Source: CAVQCX01 sp963775335
GTDB taxonomy: Bacteria; Pseudomonadota; Gammaproteobacteria; Chromatiales; Chromatiaceae
DNA length: 64,000 nucleotides
Direction: 5' to 3'
Assembly: GCA_963775335.1 (NCBI GenBank)
Contig: CAVZIJ010000003.1
Location: 558,001-622,000, forward strand
A program made the position numbers and the translations under genes. This document shows positions 41,531 through 50,288 of this stretch, in pieces. A model generated the notes under the pieces. It worked only from the letters and a program-made list of their open reading frames with translations. It made no database searches and had not been told where the DNA came from. Numbering within the stretch: position 1 is the stretch's first letter; every line of letters starts with the position of its first letter.

Positions 41531-42160
41531 ATGAGCACTCACCGATTTCTGCGGTACATCGGCGCGGCGACCCTGGCCGCGGCCTCCCTTCTGACAGCAG
41601 CGCCCACGGTCGCGCAATTTGAGGATTTGCGCCTGCCCCCGGTACAGGTCGTGGACTATGTCGACATAGACCGTTACGTCGGACTCTGGTACGAGGTTGC
41701 GCGGTTTCCCAATTACTTCGAGATCGGATGTGTTTGCACCACGGCCATCTACGGGATCATCGATGCGGGCACGATCAGCGTGCTGAACACCTGCAACCGT
41801 TTTGGTCCGCGACGACCCGCCAGTACGATCAGGGGCGAGGCGACGGTGACTGATCCCGACACTCGGGCAAAGCTCAGCGTCGCTTTTGCCAAGGTGCCGT
41901 TTCCCGGGAGCTACTGGATCATTGATCTGGTGGACGACCCGAAGAGCCCGACTGGTCCTTATGCCTTTGCGGTGGTGAGCGACCCCGCGAGACGCTCGCT
42001 CTTCATCCTGGCCCGGGGGCCTCGGATCGACACCGAGGAAAAGGCCGCGATGTATGCCGGCATACTGGGGCGCCTCAAGGACCAGTATTACGACACGGGC
42101 CGAATCAGGGTGACACGTCAGCCCCAGAGCTGCGCGTATCCTGCTGCCCCGAGTGAGTGA
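41531..42160 (+). CDS. Lipocalin (Blc-like), exported
   Basis: 209 residues from the ATG at 41531. A signal peptide (FLRYIGAATLAAASLLTAAP) is followed by the lipocalin signature VDIDRYVGLWYEVARFPNYF, the GxW motif. Later blocks YWIIDLVDD and YAFAVVSDPARRSLFILAR are family-like. Bacterial lipocalins bind lipids or isoprenoids in the envelope and are stress-induced; homologues are often near LitR/CarH regulators. There is no lipobox, unlike E. coli Blc, so it is probably a soluble periplasmic form. Confidence 0.92.
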   Translation: MSTHRFLRYIGAATLAAASLLTAAPTVAQFEDLRLPPVQVVDYVDIDRYVGLWYEVARFPNYFEIGCVCTTAIYGIIDAGTISVLNTCNRFGPRRPASTIRGEATVTDPDTRAKLSVAFAKVPFPGSYWIIDLVDDPKSPTGPYAFAVVSDPARRSLFILARGPRIDTEEKAAMYAGILGRLKDQYYDTGRIRVTRQPQSCAYPAAPSE

Positions 42161-42367
42161 GGACCGGCGCCGGCTTTTCAAGTCTCCAGCTCGGTTACGG
42201 GCTCGTGCCAGATGGCAAACTTACAAGGACCCACCCGACGATCACCTACGCCAACTCCGGCCTGTTGACGGTTGATCAAACCTGCGCATAAACGGTGAAC
42301 GATGTGGAGAGTTTTGCGCGAGGAGATGCGCGATCTCGACGCTTGGCATCAGTGTCTGGCGCAAGTC

Positions 42368-42565
42368 TCAGAATGGAATCTCGTCGTCGAGCTCAAAGAG
42401 GTCGGGCTGCGCATCGTCGTGCTCGCCGCGCTCGGTGCGGTAGTATTGCTGGATTTGCTCGCCGTACTGGTCCCAGACGCGCTCGTGCAGCTCGTCGAGC
42501 CATTCGTAGACAGCCAAGGCCTGTTCGGGCGTCCAATAGTGCGGGATGTGGGGGTCGGGGAGCAT
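42368..42565 (-). CDS. Small accessory ORF of IS21-like copy 1
   Basis: 65 residues, MLPDPHIPHYWTPEQALAVY, EWLDELHERVWDQYGEQIQQ, ending DLFELDDEIPF. Acidic and helical. The ATG is preceded by GGAGG with 5 bases spacing. It follows istB by 21 bases. Function unknown; carried identically by copy 2. Confidence 0.65.
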   Translation of the reverse strand: MLPDPHIPHYWTPEQALAVYEWLDELHERVWDQYGEQIQQYYRTERGEHDDAQPDLFELDDEIPF

Positions 42566-42586
42566 GGGAACCTCCATTGAGGGGAA

Positions 42587-43366
42587 TCACGGATCGGTGC
42601 GAGATTTGGTTTTGCGTACCGCGCGCTGTTTGCGCCGCGCCTCGCTGCGCTCCTTGGCCTCCTTGAGGCGGTAGGACTCGCCGTCGATCTGAATGATCTC
42701 GGCGTTGTGTACGAGCCGGTCGACCAGAGAGACGACACAGGCGGCGTTGGGGAAGACCTCGCCCCATTCGGAGAACGGGCGGTTGGTGGTCACCAGGGTG
42801 GATTTCTCTTGATAGCGACGCGAGACGATCTCAAAGAGCAGATCGGCATGGCGGTTGGAGTAGGACAGATAGCCGATCTCATCGATCAGCAACAGGCGCG
42901 GGCGCGCATACACCGAGAGTCGATGACGTAGGGCATGGTCGCCATCGGCACCGGCCAGCTCGTTGAGCATCTGTGCGGCGCTGGTGCACAGCACCGTGTG
43001 ACCGGCCAGCACCGCCTGATAGGCGATGTTGCGGGCGATGGTGGACTTACCCACGCCGTTGGGACCGACCAAGATGGCGTTGGCCGCCTCTTGGAGAAAG
43101 GCCAGGCCCATCAACTCCTCGATGGCCTCGCGGTCACAGCGCTTGGGCCAATGCCAATCGAAGTCGGCCAAGGCGCGGAAGCGGCCCAGGTGGGCGTTGG
43201 CGAGGCGACGCTCGAGCGAACGCCGCGCCCGTTCTTCTTCCTCCCACTGGATCAGGGACGTGATCGAGCCGGTCTCGGCGATTTCTTCCCAATGGGCCAG
43301 CATGCCGTAGAGCTTGAGCGCCTTGGCGCGCGCCAGGAGGGGATCATCGATGGCCGGGGTGCTCAT
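42587..43366 (-). CDS. istB: IstB-like transposition ATPase, copy 1
   Basis: 259 residues. Walker A is LVGPNGVGKSTIARNIA and Walker B is LLLIDEIGYLSYS. It follows the IstB pattern (RRYQEKSTLVTTNRPFSEWG, VDRLVHNAEIIQIDGESYR). IstB is the AAA+ helper that loads on target DNA and activates the IstA transposase. Its start lies inside the end of istA (23-base overlap) with CGGAGG upstream. Confidence 0.95.
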   Translation of the reverse strand: MSTPAIDDPLLARAKALKLYGMLAHWEEIAETGSITSLIQWEEEERARRSLERRLANAHLGRFRALADFDWHWPKRCDREAIEELMGLAFLQEAANAILVGPNGVGKSTIARNIAYQAVLAGHTVLCTSAAQMLNELAGADGDHALRHRLSVYARPRLLLIDEIGYLSYSNRHADLLFEIVSRRYQEKSTLVTTNRPFSEWGEVFPNAACVVSLVDRLVHNAEIIQIDGESYRLKEAKERSEARRKQRAVRKTKSRTDP

Positions 43367-44861
43367 GGTCGTCCTCCGGGTGGGCTTGGAGCTGATCGTA
43401 GTCCTCGAGCTTGTGGGGGCAGACCACCAGCTCGCGCACCCGCCGGTCCGCCGGCAGTGCGATCGGCAACGGTGGGGGTTGGTCGCGTTGCTCGCGCACC
43501 CGCTGCAGGGCCAAGCGCACCGCGTTGGGATGGGGCACGTCACGGGCCAGGGCCTCGGCGATGGCCGCTTCGAGCTCGGTGGCGCCGTAGCGATCGAGCA
43601 GACGCAGTAGGGCGGCGGTGATCGAGCCCAAGTTATCGCCCCGCTCGGCGGCGCGGCTGAGCAGCTCGGCGCTGTGGGGTGCGGCCCGGGCGAGCCGATC
43701 GGTGCCGCGATGCGCTCGCGCTTGGCGTTTGCGTGCCGCCAGCTCGGCGATGTGAGCCGGATTCTCCACCTGCTGGCCCTTATCGTAGCTGCGCGCATGC
43801 GCGGCGATGACCTCGGCCCCGTCCAGGACCCGCACCTCGGTGGGGCTGGCCAGCACCGTGAGCGTGCGCCGTACCTGAGTGAAGGGAATGCTGTAGTCGT
43901 TGCGGTCGAAGCGCACGTAGGGGGTCTTACCGACACGCACCGCCTCGCGCTCGTCGGTGGGAAACGGATTGTCCGGTAGGGCGAGCAGCTTGGGCTGCTC
44001 CTGGGCAAAGGCCTCGCGTACGCTCATTGAGCGATCTTCCGGACAAGGTCGATCAGCGGCCAGGCCCTCACACCAAGCCGCTGCCTGGGCGTTGAGATCG
44101 TCCAGATCGGTCCATTGACGGGCGGCAAAGAAGCTGTCTCGCGCATAGCGAATGGCCCGCTCCACGCGCCCTTTTTCATTGCCGCGGGCCACCGCCACCG
44201 GGCGTGGATCGAAACGATAGTGAGCCGCCAATTCCAGCAGGGTGGGGTGGAAGCGGATCGCATCGCCTTGACGCTCCAGCACCGCGCTCTTGAGGTTATC
44301 GTACAGCAGCACCCTGGGCACCCCGCCCCAGGCGGTGAAGGCCGCCTCGTGTCCGCGCAGGAAGTTGGCCATGCGCGCATCGAGGAAGAAGCGCAGGAAG
44401 ATCCACCGCGAGAAGCTCAGCACCATGACAAAGGCCATCAGCGTGCGCTCGGCCTTGCCGATGGAGACCTTGCCGAAGTGTGCCCAGTCCACTTGGGCTT
44501 GCTCGCCCGGCAGCGTTTTCAGGCGTAGATAGGCCTCGGGCTGCGGGCGAGGCCGGTGATGGGCGATCAGGTGGCGAAAGTGATCCTCACCGCCGTTGTA
44601 GCCCCGCTCGCACACCATGGCGTAGAGGCGACTGGCGGTGAGCTTGGGGTACAGCTGCAGTGTCTTGCGCACGAACGCCACGTAGGGGTCGATCAGCGAG
44701 GCCCTATGGGGACGTTCGGCCTTGGGCAGCCCGGCCTGTGAGAGGACCCGGTCAACGGTACCGTGGTGGAGGCCCAGCTGGCGGGAGATAGTACCCACCT
44801 TCCACTTCTCCACATGGAAGTAGCGCAGGATCTTCGCTTCGAGCTCTTTGGGTATGGTCAA
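43344..44861 (-). CDS. istA: IstA-like transposase, copy 1
   Basis: About 505 residues from the TTG at 44861 (GAGGAG about 9 bases upstream). N-terminal helix-turn-helix (VGTISRQLGLHHGTVDRVLS), DDE core with AQVDWAHFGKV, RVLLYDNLKSAVLERQ and NEKGRVERAIRYAR, and a C-terminal domain with NDYSIPFTQVRRTL. This is the IS21 order. Intact and identical to copy 2. Confidence 0.95.
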   Translation of the reverse strand: MTIPKELEAKILRYFHVEKWKVGTISRQLGLHHGTVDRVLSQAGLPKAERPHRASLIDPYVAFVRKTLQLYPKLTASRLYAMVCERGYNGGEDHFRHLIAHHRPRPQPEAYLRLKTLPGEQAQVDWAHFGKVSIGKAERTLMAFVMVLSFSRWIFLRFFLDARMANFLRGHEAAFTAWGGVPRVLLYDNLKSAVLERQGDAIRFHPTLLELAAHYRFDPRPVAVARGNEKGRVERAIRYARDSFFAARQWTDLDDLNAQAAAWCEGLAADRPCPEDRSMSVREAFAQEQPKLLALPDNPFPTDEREAVRVGKTPYVRFDRNDYSIPFTQVRRTLTVLASPTEVRVLDGAEVIAAHARSYDKGQQVENPAHIAELAARKRQARAHRGTDRLARAAPHSAELLSRAAERGDNLGSITAALLRLLDRYGATELEAAIAEALARDVPHPNAVRLALQRVREQRDQPPPLPIALPADRRVRELVVCPHKLEDYDQLQAHPEDDHEHPGHR

Positions 44862-44902
44862 GGTTGTCTGCTCCTCGTTTCGAGGCCACCTCGGCCACGG
44901 GT

Positions 44903-45358
44903 TCAGGGACCCGTGCGCTGCACCCAAGCCGGGGGTGGCAAGTCAATCGCTTCACGAGTCGCACGCCGGTGCAGGAATGACGGGCGCAACCGGTGCGAGC
45001 ACACCCGAGCGCAGAAGTGGCAACGAATGCCATCGGCGACATCCGTCGCCGACACCTCGCTGCGCTGAACCGGTGCCTTCGACTCGGCGGACAGTGTTTC
45101 ATCGGCCAGGACGGGAGGTGAACCCTGATGCGTCACTTTCGTTGTTCGCCGTTGGCGATAGCGACGCTGGCGCTCGGCATGGCATGAACGACCGCGACGC
45201 GTTCTCTGGTAGCGCCGAGCGGCCTCGCGCTGGGATTGACCGCGGGCGGCTTGCGAACATCGCTGACCGCAGTAGATGTTGCCGCGGTCGCAGTGGCTGC
45301 AGATCACCACCTGACAGCGGCAACCGGCACAGCTGAACAGGCGCGCGCTGCTCTGCAT
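44903..45358 (-). CDS. Cys-rich accessory protein of IS21-like copy 1
   Basis: 151 residues. The N-terminus has a four- to six-Cys cluster (LFSCAGCRCQVVICSHCDRG, NIYCGQRCSQAARG) followed by a very Arg-rich stretch (REAARRYQRTRRGRSCHAER, QRRYRQRRTTKVTHQGS). A second pair CHFCARVC is near residue 112. It looks like a nucleic-acid-binding zinc protein. Proteins with this layout accompany some IS21-type elements; a role in transposition is not shown. Confidence 0.7.
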   Translation of the reverse strand: MQSSARLFSCAGCRCQVVICSHCDRGNIYCGQRCSQAARGQSQREAARRYQRTRRGRSCHAERQRRYRQRRTTKVTHQGSPPVLADETLSAESKAPVQRSEVSATDVADGIRCHFCARVCSHRLRPSFLHRRATREAIDLPPPAWVQRTGP

Positions 45359-45879
45359 CGGTCGCTCCTGCCGATGAGAGCTGGATTAAAACCCACGGGA
45401 AAGAGATACTCTCCAGTGGGCCGTGCACCGCACGGTTTGGGGGCGCGGCATCCGGTGGACTGTGGCGGTCAAGGCCGGTGCCGCGCCTTTCTCAACGGCC
45501 CTGACGATTTAGCCGACTTGTGCTCCGCTTGTCACCCCCGCGACTCGCTGGTCACCCTCCAACACCCTCCTGGCCTTCCTCGGCTTCAGCGATAGCTATT
45601 CGCCACCCTCATTGGCGGTTCTTCGCGGTATTCACCGACTAGGCGCAGGTTTCGGAAACCATCCACACGGCCATACGCCCGCGCCCAGGCGCACCGGGGA
45701 CTACGCGCCTTCGCTTCGCTCTCCATGGCGCGCAGCGTGGGTCCACGCCGCGAGATCGGCGTGCCAGAGGGTGTGACGCATGGTTGGCCAATCCTTGCTG
45801 TCGAGCGGCATGAAGAGCGGGCAACCGCGTTGTTCCGGACCCACCCCGACCCTACAATACACATCAGGAGGTGTATCCG

Positions 45880-46095
45880 ATGCGCACGAATATTGTTCTC
45901 GATGATGAGTTGGTGGCCGCTGCCATGCAGGCTTCCGGGGCCAAAACGAAGCGCGAGGTGGTCGATCTCGCGCTGCGGGAGCTGATCACGCGCCACCGGC
46001 AACGAAACCTCAAGCGATTGGTCGGGCGCGACCTCATCGACCCTGCCTACGACGTGCGCCGGGTGCGGCGGGACATGGGGCGTGATTCTGGTTGA
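45880..46095 (+). CDS. vapB: VapB antitoxin (ribbon-helix-helix type)
   Basis: 71 residues: MRTNIVLDDELVAAAMQASG, AKTKREVVDLALRELITRHR, ending RRVRRDMGRDSG. This is the DUF2191/VapB ribbon-helix-helix family. AGGAGG lies 8 bases before the ATG at 45880. Its end overlaps the vapC start. Confidence 0.92.
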   Translation: MRTNIVLDDELVAAAMQASGAKTKREVVDLALRELITRHRQRNLKRLVGRDLIDPAYDVRRVRRDMGRDSG

Positions 46096-46483
46096 CACCA
46101 CCGTCTGGATCGACTGGCTGCGCGCCACACCCACACCTGCTACCGGCAGGCTGGCCGCGCTGCTAGAGGACGGCGAGGCGGCCCTGGCGCCGGTGATCCT
46201 GCAGGAGCTGTTGCAGGGTGCCGCCTCGCCGCGGGCGCTGCTTACGCTGCGCCGGCAGTTCGAGGCCCTGCCCATGCTCATGCCTCGAGCCGGTACGGCC
46301 ACGTATGCCGAGGCGGGGACGCTGTACGCCCGCTGCCGATGGCAGGGAGTCACGCCGCGCAGCCCCCATGACTGCCTGATCGCCCAACTCGCCATCGAGC
46401 GCCAGGTGGCGCTGTTGCACGACGACCGCGACTTCGAGCAGATCGCCCGGGTCCAGCCCGCGCTGATGCTGATACGGACCTGA
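46082..46483 (+). CDS. vapC: VapC PIN-domain toxin
   Basis: 133 residues with ILVDTTVWIDWLRATPTPAT, the Glu in APVILQELLQG, and TPRSPHDCLIAQLAIERQVA with LLHDDRDFEQIA, giving the four PIN acidic positions. GTG start within the end of vapB. It is the first gene pair inside the region bounded by the two IS copies. Confidence 0.93.
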   Translation: MILVDTTVWIDWLRATPTPATGRLAALLEDGEAALAPVILQELLQGAASPRALLTLRRQFEALPMLMPRAGTATYAEAGTLYARCRWQGVTPRSPHDCLIAQLAIERQVALLHDDRDFEQIARVQPALMLIRT

Positions 46484-46584
46484 GCGAGGCCGGGCGGCGA
46501 CCGGTCGTACCTTCCCCAGACCATCGGCCGACCCGCTCCAGCTCGCCCGCTGCACGGCTCCGCAAGCTTGCCGACCCGGTAAGC

Positions 46585-46866
46585 TCAATCATCGCTCCGA
46601 TCCTCCAGCAAGTCCCCATCCAGGGCGAGCGCCGGGATTTCGGGCATGGACGAGCCGATCAGTCCGCGCATCTCGCCGTACATGCCGACCGTGTTGGTCA
46701 CCACTCGCTCGATCTGCTTTTCGCGCTCGCGCCAGAGCCTTTCCATGGCGCGCCACTCCCGGGCGAGCTGGTCCTGCCCGGTGAAGGCCTCGACGATACC
46801 CTGCACCCGGTGCCTGAACTGATCCCCTGCAAGGTAGCGGTAAAGCAGCTCCATCTCCTCGCTCAT
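46585..46866 (-). pseudogene. DUF2130 C-terminal remnant
   Basis: 93 residues matching only the end of DUF2130 proteins: LLYRYLAGDQFRHRVQGIVE, AMERLWREREKQIERVVTNT, VGMYGEMRGLIGSSMPEIPA. Full-length members have several hundred residues with a nuclease-like N-terminus, which is missing here. The ATG at 46866 could still allow translation of the tail. Confidence 0.75.
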
Positions 46867-46919
46867 TCCTGCCGAGGCGGCCCCCCGTGGACGAACGCCA
46901 CCTGGACAAGCTGCTCGCG

Positions 46920-46967
46920 CACGGTGAGTCGGTGCCGGCGTCCGGTGATCGGATCGGCTGGGACAGA
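46920..46967 (-). pseudogene. Uma2 N-terminal remnant
   Basis: Sixteen codons reading SVPADPITGRRHRLTV match the start of the intact Uma2 at 23215 (TVPADPIAGRRHRLTV). The similarity is also visible in the DNA. It lies 126 bp downstream of the cas6 stop. Confidence 0.6.
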
Positions 46968-47092
46968 TCTCTGGTGAAGCGCCTTGCCTATCACCTCACC
47001 TTGGCCCTGGCACACACCCGCGCCAAGGCGCTGTGTTGAAGGGGTGGGCAGCGATCGGGCACACGCGACCAGCCGGCCAAACGGATGCCGCG

Positions 47093-48094
47093 CTACACGG
47101 GGGGAGCCGAGCCCGGCGACTCGATGCGGTACGCTCCCAGCCCGAAGCTGGTCCCCTTGCCCAAGTGCACCCACTGGCCGTGCCGCAGCGCCGGCCAGAA
47201 GGCGGCGAGGCCGGGGCCGTGCAGGCGCAGCTCGCCCACCAGTCCGCCCATCTTCATCGTTCCATGCTGGCGACCGGAATAGCGGGTCCAGTCGAGCCAG
47301 TGGAGTCCGGGCCCTTTCTCGATCTCCACCGATTCGGCGGGAGGTCCCAGGCGACCCCAGTCGAAGGCGTCGGGCGCGCCGCCGTAGTGCCTCGCCAGCA
47401 GGGCGAGACGGGCGCAGAGGTTGCGTAGCAGATCATGGGCGTCGAGCTCGGCAACACCGACCAGATGCCCCTGCCGCTTCAGCCGCAGGGGGGTGTCCAG
47501 GCAGATCTGCACGACATCTGGCACGGGCGGTGCTGGCGGGGAGCCGCTCACCGCGAGCGGCGTGTATGCGCCCTGCTCGGCTTCGTAGACGCGCAGCCAG
47601 TCCGCTTGCCCCAGGTTGGCCTCGCGCTCCAGGGCAAGCACGGTGAAGCGCCCGCGCGACTGCCCTGCCCCGTGCTGCCCCGCGATCTGCATGGCCTGGA
47701 TCAGATAGGGCATCTGCCCGATAGCGGGTCCGATCAGATTGATGCCCAGCAGGATCGGCTCTCCCGCGGCCATCGCGCTCTCGGCCGCGGGCGGGATCTC
47801 CAGGGCGAAGGGATGGGGCAGCTCTTTGTAGCGGCGCTCCTCGGCCGGATCTCTTGCCGGGCTCTCGAAGATGACGGAGTAGACGCAGGCGTGCTGAAGC
47901 AGGCAGCCCTCGCAGCTCGGCTGGCGGGTCACACAGGCGGCGCGCCGCAGCCCGAGGCCGAGCAGCCCGCGCCACAAGGAGCCCGCATAGGGCGGCAGGC
48001 GCACGGGCTCCAGGGCCTGGAGCAGGAAGCGAAAGCGCGCGACCCTGGGCAGCGGGGACGGCCGGATGCGGTCGGCGGCGGTGGTTTCTTCCAT
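47093..48094 (-). CDS. cas6: Cas6 pre-crRNA endoribonuclease
   Basis: About 333 residues from the ATG at 48094. A RAMP N-terminus (RFRFLLQALEPVRLPPYAGS) is followed by CEGCLLQHACVYSVIFESP, a Cys-rich insertion common in this Cas6 branch. The C-terminal RAMP has YSGRQHGTMKMGGLVGELRL, GPGLAAFWPALRHGQWVHLG and the Gly-rich loop GKGTSFGLGAYRI. Cas6 cuts the repeat RNA of CRISPR transcripts. No array or other cas gene is adjacent; the Cmr genes are 25 kb away and have a cas6 remnant upstream, so this may serve that system. Confidence 0.88.
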   Translation of the reverse strand: MEETTAADRIRPSPLPRVARFRFLLQALEPVRLPPYAGSLWRGLLGLGLRRAACVTRQPSCEGCLLQHACVYSVIFESPARDPAEERRYKELPHPFALEIPPAAESAMAAGEPILLGINLIGPAIGQMPYLIQAMQIAGQHGAGQSRGRFTVLALEREANLGQADWLRVYEAEQGAYTPLAVSGSPPAPPVPDVVQICLDTPLRLKRQGHLVGVAELDAHDLLRNLCARLALLARHYGGAPDAFDWGRLGPPAESVEIEKGPGLHWLDWTRYSGRQHGTMKMGGLVGELRLHGPGLAAFWPALRHGQWVHLGKGTSFGLGAYRIESPGSAPPV

Positions 48095-48208
48095 TGGGGC
48101 ACCTGCGGGGCCAGCTGGGGTCGGTCCTGACGCGATGCTATGCATAGCAGGACGTTGGCTGGAAGCCAAGGGGGTGTGGTGACGGGACACGAATTGATGG
48201 GGTCGGAT

Positions 48209-48240
48209 TGCGATGGCCAGGGGGCTCGCTTCCTACGGGG
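48209..48240. repeat. Isolated REP-like palindrome
   Basis: TTGCGATGGCCAGGGGGCTC followed by GCTTCCTACGGGG is a diverged copy of the units clustered at 22351-23590. It sits between cas6 and the vapC-like gene. Confidence 0.55.
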
Positions 48241-48257
48241 GGCGAGGCTGTGGCGGG

Positions 48258-48665
48258 TCACACCCAGCTGTCCAACTGCAATCCTGCCAGCCTTTCGAAA
48301 TTGCGCAGATTATTGCCGACCAGCACCAGCCCCTCGCTGCGAGCGTGGCCCGCAATCATCAGGTCATAGGGCCCGATGGGCGTGCCGGCCCGTTCCAGCT
48401 CGGCGCGGACCTGGCCGTAGTGGGCGGCGGCCTTGTCGCCAAAGCCCAATACTTCCAGCCGGGCGGCGAAAGTTTCGACCACCACAACGTTGGCGACCGG
48501 AAGGGCCGATTGCTCGCCGCCGTAGATGAGCTCGGCCAGGGTGACGGAGGAGATGCAGAGCTGTGAGGCCCTTTCATTGAAAATCTCACGCAGATGCGGG
48601 GGGCGTTGCTTGATGACGTAGATACAGATATCGGCGATCCATGGGGTTAGACTCCATTGGTCCAC
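48258..48665 (-). pseudogene. VapC-like PIN toxin with damaged N-terminus
   Basis: 135 residues. The body is a good VapC: LCISSVTLAELIYGGEQSAL, TPIGPYDLMIAGHARSEGLV, LVGNNLRNFERLAGLQLDSW. The start reads MDQWSLTPWIADICIYVIKQ instead of the usual LDTDICIY, so the first catalytic Asp of the LDT triplet is missing in this frame; a one-base shift near 48612-48622 would restore an ATG-GAT start. No antitoxin is recognisable upstream. It is probably inactive or orphaned. Confidence 0.65.
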
Positions 48666-49036
48666 ATCAACCCCGTCGTGTATTTTCTCAGCGGGTTCCG
48701 TTGGAGCTTTTATGAGACCTAGGACGTTGGCCTGGGGCTGTGCCTGGGGATGATCATCTTTTTCCTGTTCACGAACAAAAAAAACAGGAGAAATCTCCTG
48801 TCCTTTTTACGATGTCCGCTTTCCCGCCAGCGCGTCCCTTGGTGAAGGACGGAGCGGAATTAAATTGATCCGCCTTAGGGCTCGCGAATTAATAACTTCC
48901 GGTTTTGGGACGTCGAGGCGCCCATCTGGCAAGGCGCGGAAAGGGGCGCATACTCGCGGTATGTAACCCTTTCCGCAACACAGCCAGGCGAGATGAATCG
49001 CCGGTCCAAGTTCGGGAGTTATTGTTTCGCGAGCCC
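48666..49036. other. Intergenic, AT-richer, with a terminator
   Basis: No gene is seen apart from the terminator at 48784. The G+C content drops visibly around 48740-48900. It separates the damaged vapC from the PEP-CTERM fragment. Confidence 0.4.
48784..48807. terminator. Bidirectional-type terminator hairpin
   Basis: ACAGGAGA and TCTCCTGT form a perfect 8-bp stem (48784-48791, 48794-48801) with a run of eight A before it and CCTTTTT after it. It could end transcription from either side. Confidence 0.8.
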
Positions 49037-49477
49037 TTAAGCGGCCGTTGTGCCAAGCCGGCGTTTCACAAACACCAGCCCGCCGATAAGACCGATAGCG
49101 AACAACCAGATCGTGCCCGGTTCGGGAATGACGCTTGCTCCGCCACAGCCCGCCTGGCCGCAGTCCACCGCACAGTTGAACGCCTGGTCGGAGCTTGTGT
49201 TATCGGCGAGGAAACCCGCATTGTCGGACAATGTGATGCTGTTGTTGTTGGACTGGTACGCGGCCAGCGCAGCCGAGCCTCCTGTCGGCGTGTAAGTGGC
49301 GAGTATGAAATTGAACGATCTACAGATGGCCTTTTTATAGGACAAAGTGGATTTGAAATAATTTTTAGTGAAGGGATAGGAATTTGCTCTAATTTGCTTT
49401 CGGCCGCCGCAGGCGGAGAGCAAGCCGACGACCCAGAAACGGCGCAAACCACCGGTCCTCTGCCAATCTTTCCGCAC
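49037..49477 (-). CDS. PEP-CTERM protein, probably a fragment
   Basis: The C-terminus VIPEPGTIWLFAIGLIGGLV followed by FVKRR is a classic PEP-CTERM sorting signal: VPEP-like motif, membrane segment and basic tail, recognised by exosortase. Before it, SNNNSITLSDNAGFLADNTS and CAVDCGQAGCGG look extracellular. The first 50 residues have no signal peptide and resemble read-through from unrelated sequence, so the true 5' end is probably lost. No exosortase gene is in the window. Confidence 0.65.
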   Translation of the reverse strand: MRKDWQRTGGLRRFWVVGLLSACGGRKQIRANSYPFTKNYFKSTLSYKKAICRSFNFILATYTPTGGSAALAAYQSNNNSITLSDNAGFLADNTSSDQAFNCAVDCGQAGCGGASVIPEPGTIWLFAIGLIGGLVFVKRRLGTTAA

Positions 49478-49543
49478 GAAGCCATCCCCAATGTACCCTG
49501 GTGAGGCTATCGGGAGTCGGACGCAGCCCGATCCGAAAAGCTC

Positions 49544-49995
49544 TTACACTTTCTTGATCAGACGAGCCCAAGCGCCGCGTGAGGCCTCGGGGTCGACCTG
49601 CTCGGACACCCCTTCGCACAGCCGCGGCGTCTCAGCGTCCGCCATCTCGGCCTTGCGCCTACCACGGGCCCGGTTGCTGTACCAGCCATAGTAGCGCACC
49701 AGATGCTCGCCCCGGTCGGGCACATGCTGGAGCAGCATCTCCAGCTACTTGGCCCCGGACACGATCCGGAAATTTCGCTTCGAGGTCGCATACAGCTTGG
49801 ACCGGTAGACGATAACCCCCGCCTCGGGCTTGTACTCGATCTTGTCCAGCGAGAACGGCGCCCTTGGGCATCTCTGGCCTCGATACGGACCTGGTTGTCC
49901 ACCGAGAGGCCGCTGTGCTGCCAGCTCAGCAACCTGGCCTCCAGGTCCTCGTCGATGGCTTCATCGGCGAGACCGCGTTCATAATTATATAGCAA
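49544..49995 (-). pseudogene. IS91-like transposase remnant
   Basis: Pieces in two frames match the C-terminal part of IS91-type transposases: AIDEDLEARLLSWQHSGLSV with DNQVRIEARDAQGR, then KIEYKPEAGVIVYRSKLYAT, and after an in-frame stop (near 49746) MLLQHVPDRGEHLVRYYGWY with SNRARG and AWARLIKKV. The end is cut before the usual Cys motif. It is clearly non-functional. Confidence 0.7.
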
Positions 49996-50288
49996 ATACG
50001 TCTCTTTCTAAGGTTACAATTAGCACAGCCGAAGGTTACAATTCACACGGCACTTTACTGTCTGATTTGACGCGCTTTCGCATCGCCGGCCGACACCATG
50101 GTGACGATGGACCGCCGCCCTCTCGGCTGGAAGCGTCGCCGGGGGGCGACACGTTTTTGCGCGCCATACTGAATTCGTCCAACGTCCACGGTGACAACCG
50201 CTCAATACGCCCTCGCTTCACGGGCTGGTATAATCAGAAACGACGCCGCTTGAACCTTGTTTAATCAGTCGCGTTTGGAGACGACTCG

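Larger units (their letters stand above)
42263..45667 (-). mobile_element. IS21-like insertion sequence, copy 1 (3,405 bp)
   Basis: The ends are inverted repeats: TGTTGACGGTTGATCAAACC then TGCGC at 42263, and on the other strand TGTGGATGGTTTCCGAAACC then TGCGC from 45667. The direct repeat CGGCC flanks it (42258-42262 and 45668-45672), a 5-bp target duplication. It carries istA, istB, a zinc-finger-like ORF and a small ORF, all on the minus strand. Every base-level feature is mirrored by copy 2 (positions sum to 97164) with no length difference. Confidence 0.95.

Noticed and set aside
42587..44008. A 473-codon frame starting inside istA and ending with istB
   Set aside because: Only its second half (from 43366) is IstB. 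The first part is an out-of-frame reading of istA.
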